A stretch of 8,012 bases of DNA from Arenicella sp. (GTDB taxonomy: Bacteria > Pseudomonadota > Gammaproteobacteria > Arenicellales > Arenicellaceae): NCBI GenBank assembly GCA_018677115.1, contig JAHHOC010000175.1, positions 1-8,012 of the forward strand, given 5' to 3'. Every line of letters starts with the position of its first letter. Within the stretch, counting starts at the first letter, position 1. Positions 6,320 to 8,012 of this stretch are shown in pieces. Position numbers and translations under genes: made by a program. The notes below the pieces were generated by a model. That model was not told the DNA's origin. It ran no database searches and worked only from the letters and a program-made list of their open reading frames with translations.

Positions 6320-8012
6320 TCAGGCTATAGTTAACAGGGTGTCGCCGACTGCGACTGTATCGCCTTGCTGCACGTTAATACCGCTGATCACACAGTCCCT
6401 TGGGGCACTGACATTGGTCTCCATTTTCATTGCCTCAAGCACCAGGATAGTGTTACCGGCGGCTACGCTTTGTCCGTTAGAAACCGGCACATTGATGACA
6501 TTTCCTGCCAGCGGAGCCAACACCGGTTCACCGCTGTTGGCTGCTACCGGGGTTGCCGCCACATCGCCGGAACCACCCGTAGCAACCGGTGCCAGCGCGG
6601 TGATATCCCCGCCCTCGCTCACCGTCACCGTATAGCTCTGGCCGTCGACTTCTACGGTATAAATGTATTCACCGCTATCGGTAGTGGGAGCTGAATCAGC
6701 GGCACCCGTCGGAACCGCCTCGAACTCCCCGGGATTGTTCCGATTTTGAATATAGTGCAAGCCAACCTGTGGGAATAACGCGTAAGTTAACACGTCATCA
6801 ATAAAATCATCAGCGGGTTTTACGGTCAGCGAGTGTTCTGTGACCAGCGCCTCGAATTCTTCTGTTAGCGCAGTCATTTCCGGTTGTAATAAGTCCGCCG
6901 GCCGGCTAGTGATTGCCTGCTCCCCCTCGTCCAGTACTCTGGCTTGCAGTTCGCCATTAACGGGTGCAGGAGTGGCGCCGTATTCACCCCGCAACACACC
7001 GGCGGTTTCCTTGGCGATAGTTTTGTAGCGCTCACCCATCAGTACATTGATCACTGCCTGAGTGCCTACAATTTGAGAAGTGGGGGTGACCAGTGGAATA
7101 TAGCCAAGGTCTTTTCTTACCTCTGGTATCTCGGCAAGGACGTCATCCATCTTATCCTGTGCACCCTGCTGCCGTAACTGGTTTTCCATATTGGTCAGCA
7201 TGCCGCCGGGAACCTGCGAAACCAGGATTCTTGAATCTACACCACGTAACGAGCCCTCGAAGGCAACATACTTTTTGCGAACCTCCCGGAAATACGCCGC
7301 TATTTCTTCCAGCGCAATGATATCCAGCCCGGTATCGCGATCACTGCCTTGAAAAATCGATACCACGGATTCAGTGGCAGAGTGACCGTAGGTCATCGAC
7401 ATGGAGGAGATCGAAGTATCGACGTTATCGATTCCTGCCTCAACACACTTTGTAATTGTAGCTGTGGATAGTCCAGTGGTTGCATGAGCATGCAACTGAA
7501 CCGGGATTGACAGCGCGTTCTTTAATTCACTGACCAACTCAAAACCGACGTAGGGTTTGAGCAGCCCAGCCATATCTTTGACACAGATTGAGTCGGCGCC
7601 GGCATCTTCCAACTGCCGTGCCATATCGACCCACAGGGCAGTGTTATGCACCGGGCTTACCGTATAAGAAATAGTGCCCTGTGCATGCTTGCCGACCTTA
7701 TTCACCGCTTTGAGTGCGGTTGTGATATTGCGCATATCGTTCATGGCATCGAAGACACGGAACACGTCGATGCCATTGACTGCGCAGCGTTCTACAAATT
7801 TGTCCACCACGTCATCAGCGTAGTGTCGGTAGCCTAATATATTCTGTCCGCGGAACAACATCTGCTGAGGGGTGTTCGGCATCACCTTCTTGATCTCGCG
7901 GATGCGGTCCCATGGGTCTTCACCCAGATAGCGGATACACGAATCAAAAGTTGCACCACCCCACGATTCCATAGACCAGAATCCTATTTGATCAAGTTTC
8001 TCTGCGATGGGT
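6320..8012 (-). CDS. oadA: Oxaloacetate decarboxylase alpha subunit (carboxyltransferase + biotin carrier), 5' end outside window
   Basis: The frame runs from the window edge (first full codons [12 protein letters not shown]) to a TGA at 6320-6322, giving 563 residues. About 30 N-terminal residues, including the usual LRDAHQS metal-site motif, lie beyond base 8012. The subunit transfers the carboxyl group of oxaloacetate to biotin, yielding pyruvate. The HMGL-like TIM barrel covers roughly residues 1-270 with [22 protein letters not shown], the carbamylated-lysine candidate K145 (CVKDMAG) and the metal ligands H174 and H176 (LHAHATTG). The conserved PYC/OADA domain follows to about 445, then a Gly/Ala/Thr/Val-rich linker, then a biotinyl domain from about 495 with EAMKMET; the biotin-accepting Lys codon is at 6425-6427. 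The same architecture occurs in PycB of two-subunit pyruvate carboxylase, but the adjoining oadB decides for the decarboxylase. oadG is expected upstream, outside the window. Confidence 0.96.
   Translation of the reverse strand, partial: PIAEKLDQIGFWSMESWGGATFDSCIRYLGEDPWDRIREIKKVMPNTPQQMLFRGQNILGYRHYADDVVDKFVERCAVNGIDVFRVFDAMNDMRNITTALKAVNKVGKHAQGTISYTVSPVHNTALWVDMARQLEDAGADSICVKDMAGLLKPYVGFELVSELKNALSIPVQLHAHATTGLSTATITKCVEAGIDNVDTSISSMSMTYGHSATESVVSIFQGSDRDTGLDIIALEEIAAYFREVRKKYVAFEGSLRGVDSRILVSQVPGGMLTNMENQLRQQGAQDKMDDVLAEIPEVRKDLGYIPLVTPTSQIVGTQAVINVLMGERYKTIAKETAGVLRGEYGATPAPVNGELQARVLDEGEQAITSRPADLLQPEMTALTEEFEALVTEHSLTVKPADDFIDDVLTYALFPQVGLHYIQNRNNPGEFEAVPTGAADSAPTTDSGEYIYTVEVDGQSYTVTVSEGGDITALAPVATGGSGDVAATPVAANSGEPVLAPLAGNVINVPVSNGQSVAAGNTILVLEAMKMETNVSAPRDCVISGINVQQGDTVAVGDTLLTIA

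Noticed and set aside
5890..6330. 146-codon plus-strand open frame over the start of oadB
   Set aside because: It covers conserved OadB codons on the opposite strand; its Gln/His-rich composition is typical of an antisense shadow.

Overview
The window looks like chromosomal DNA of a free-living, probably marine, gammaproteobacterium. The basis is inference: a Pseudomonas-type (long, fungal/actinobacterial-like) 2-isopropylmalate synthase, a biotin-dependent Na+-pumping oxaloacetate decarboxylase, moderate GC content and tight gene packing. I see no mobile element, CRISPR array, tRNA or rRNA, and no stretch over 300 bases without a gene.

Layout. (1) Bases 1-729, + strand: an atypical short-chain dehydrogenase with an N-terminal GGNGFVG nucleotide-binding loop; only its extreme 5' end is missing. 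(2) A 122-base gap, then 852-1145, + strand: a 97-residue antibiotic-biosynthesis-monooxygenase-fold protein with a TTG start. (3) 2752 down to 1133, - strand: a two-gene unit of an Lrp/AsnC regulator followed directly (TAA|ATG) by a membrane-anchored serine hydrolase of the class C beta-lactamase / 6-aminohexanoate-dimer hydrolase type. Its 3' end overlaps the monooxygenase gene tail-to-tail by 13 bases. (4) 2890-4563, + strand: leuA, transcribed divergently from the regulator. The AT-rich gap between them carries an exact 11-base direct repeat and a TATAAT box. (5) 8012 down to 4613, - strand: oadA (5' end outside the window), oadB and a gamma-class carbonic anhydrase-like gene. The last two overlap by one base (TGATG).

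How the genes fit together. OadA carries the carboxyltransferase and biotin carrier domains, and OadB is the membrane subunit that decarboxylates carboxybiotin and exports Na+. The small gamma subunit (oadG) is not in the window; it commonly precedes oadA and so would lie beyond base 8012. The gamma carbonic anhydrase homologue at the end of this operon could act on the CO2 released by OadB; that link is inferred from gene order only. The Lrp-family regulator lies head-to-head with leuA, the committed step of leucine synthesis, which makes local control by an amino acid plausible but unproven.

Most genes belong to well-known families. I found no strong evidence for a wholly new system. The most interesting points are the oadB-carbonic anhydrase coupling, the repeat cluster in the regulator/leuA gap and the abutting regulator-hydrolase pair.
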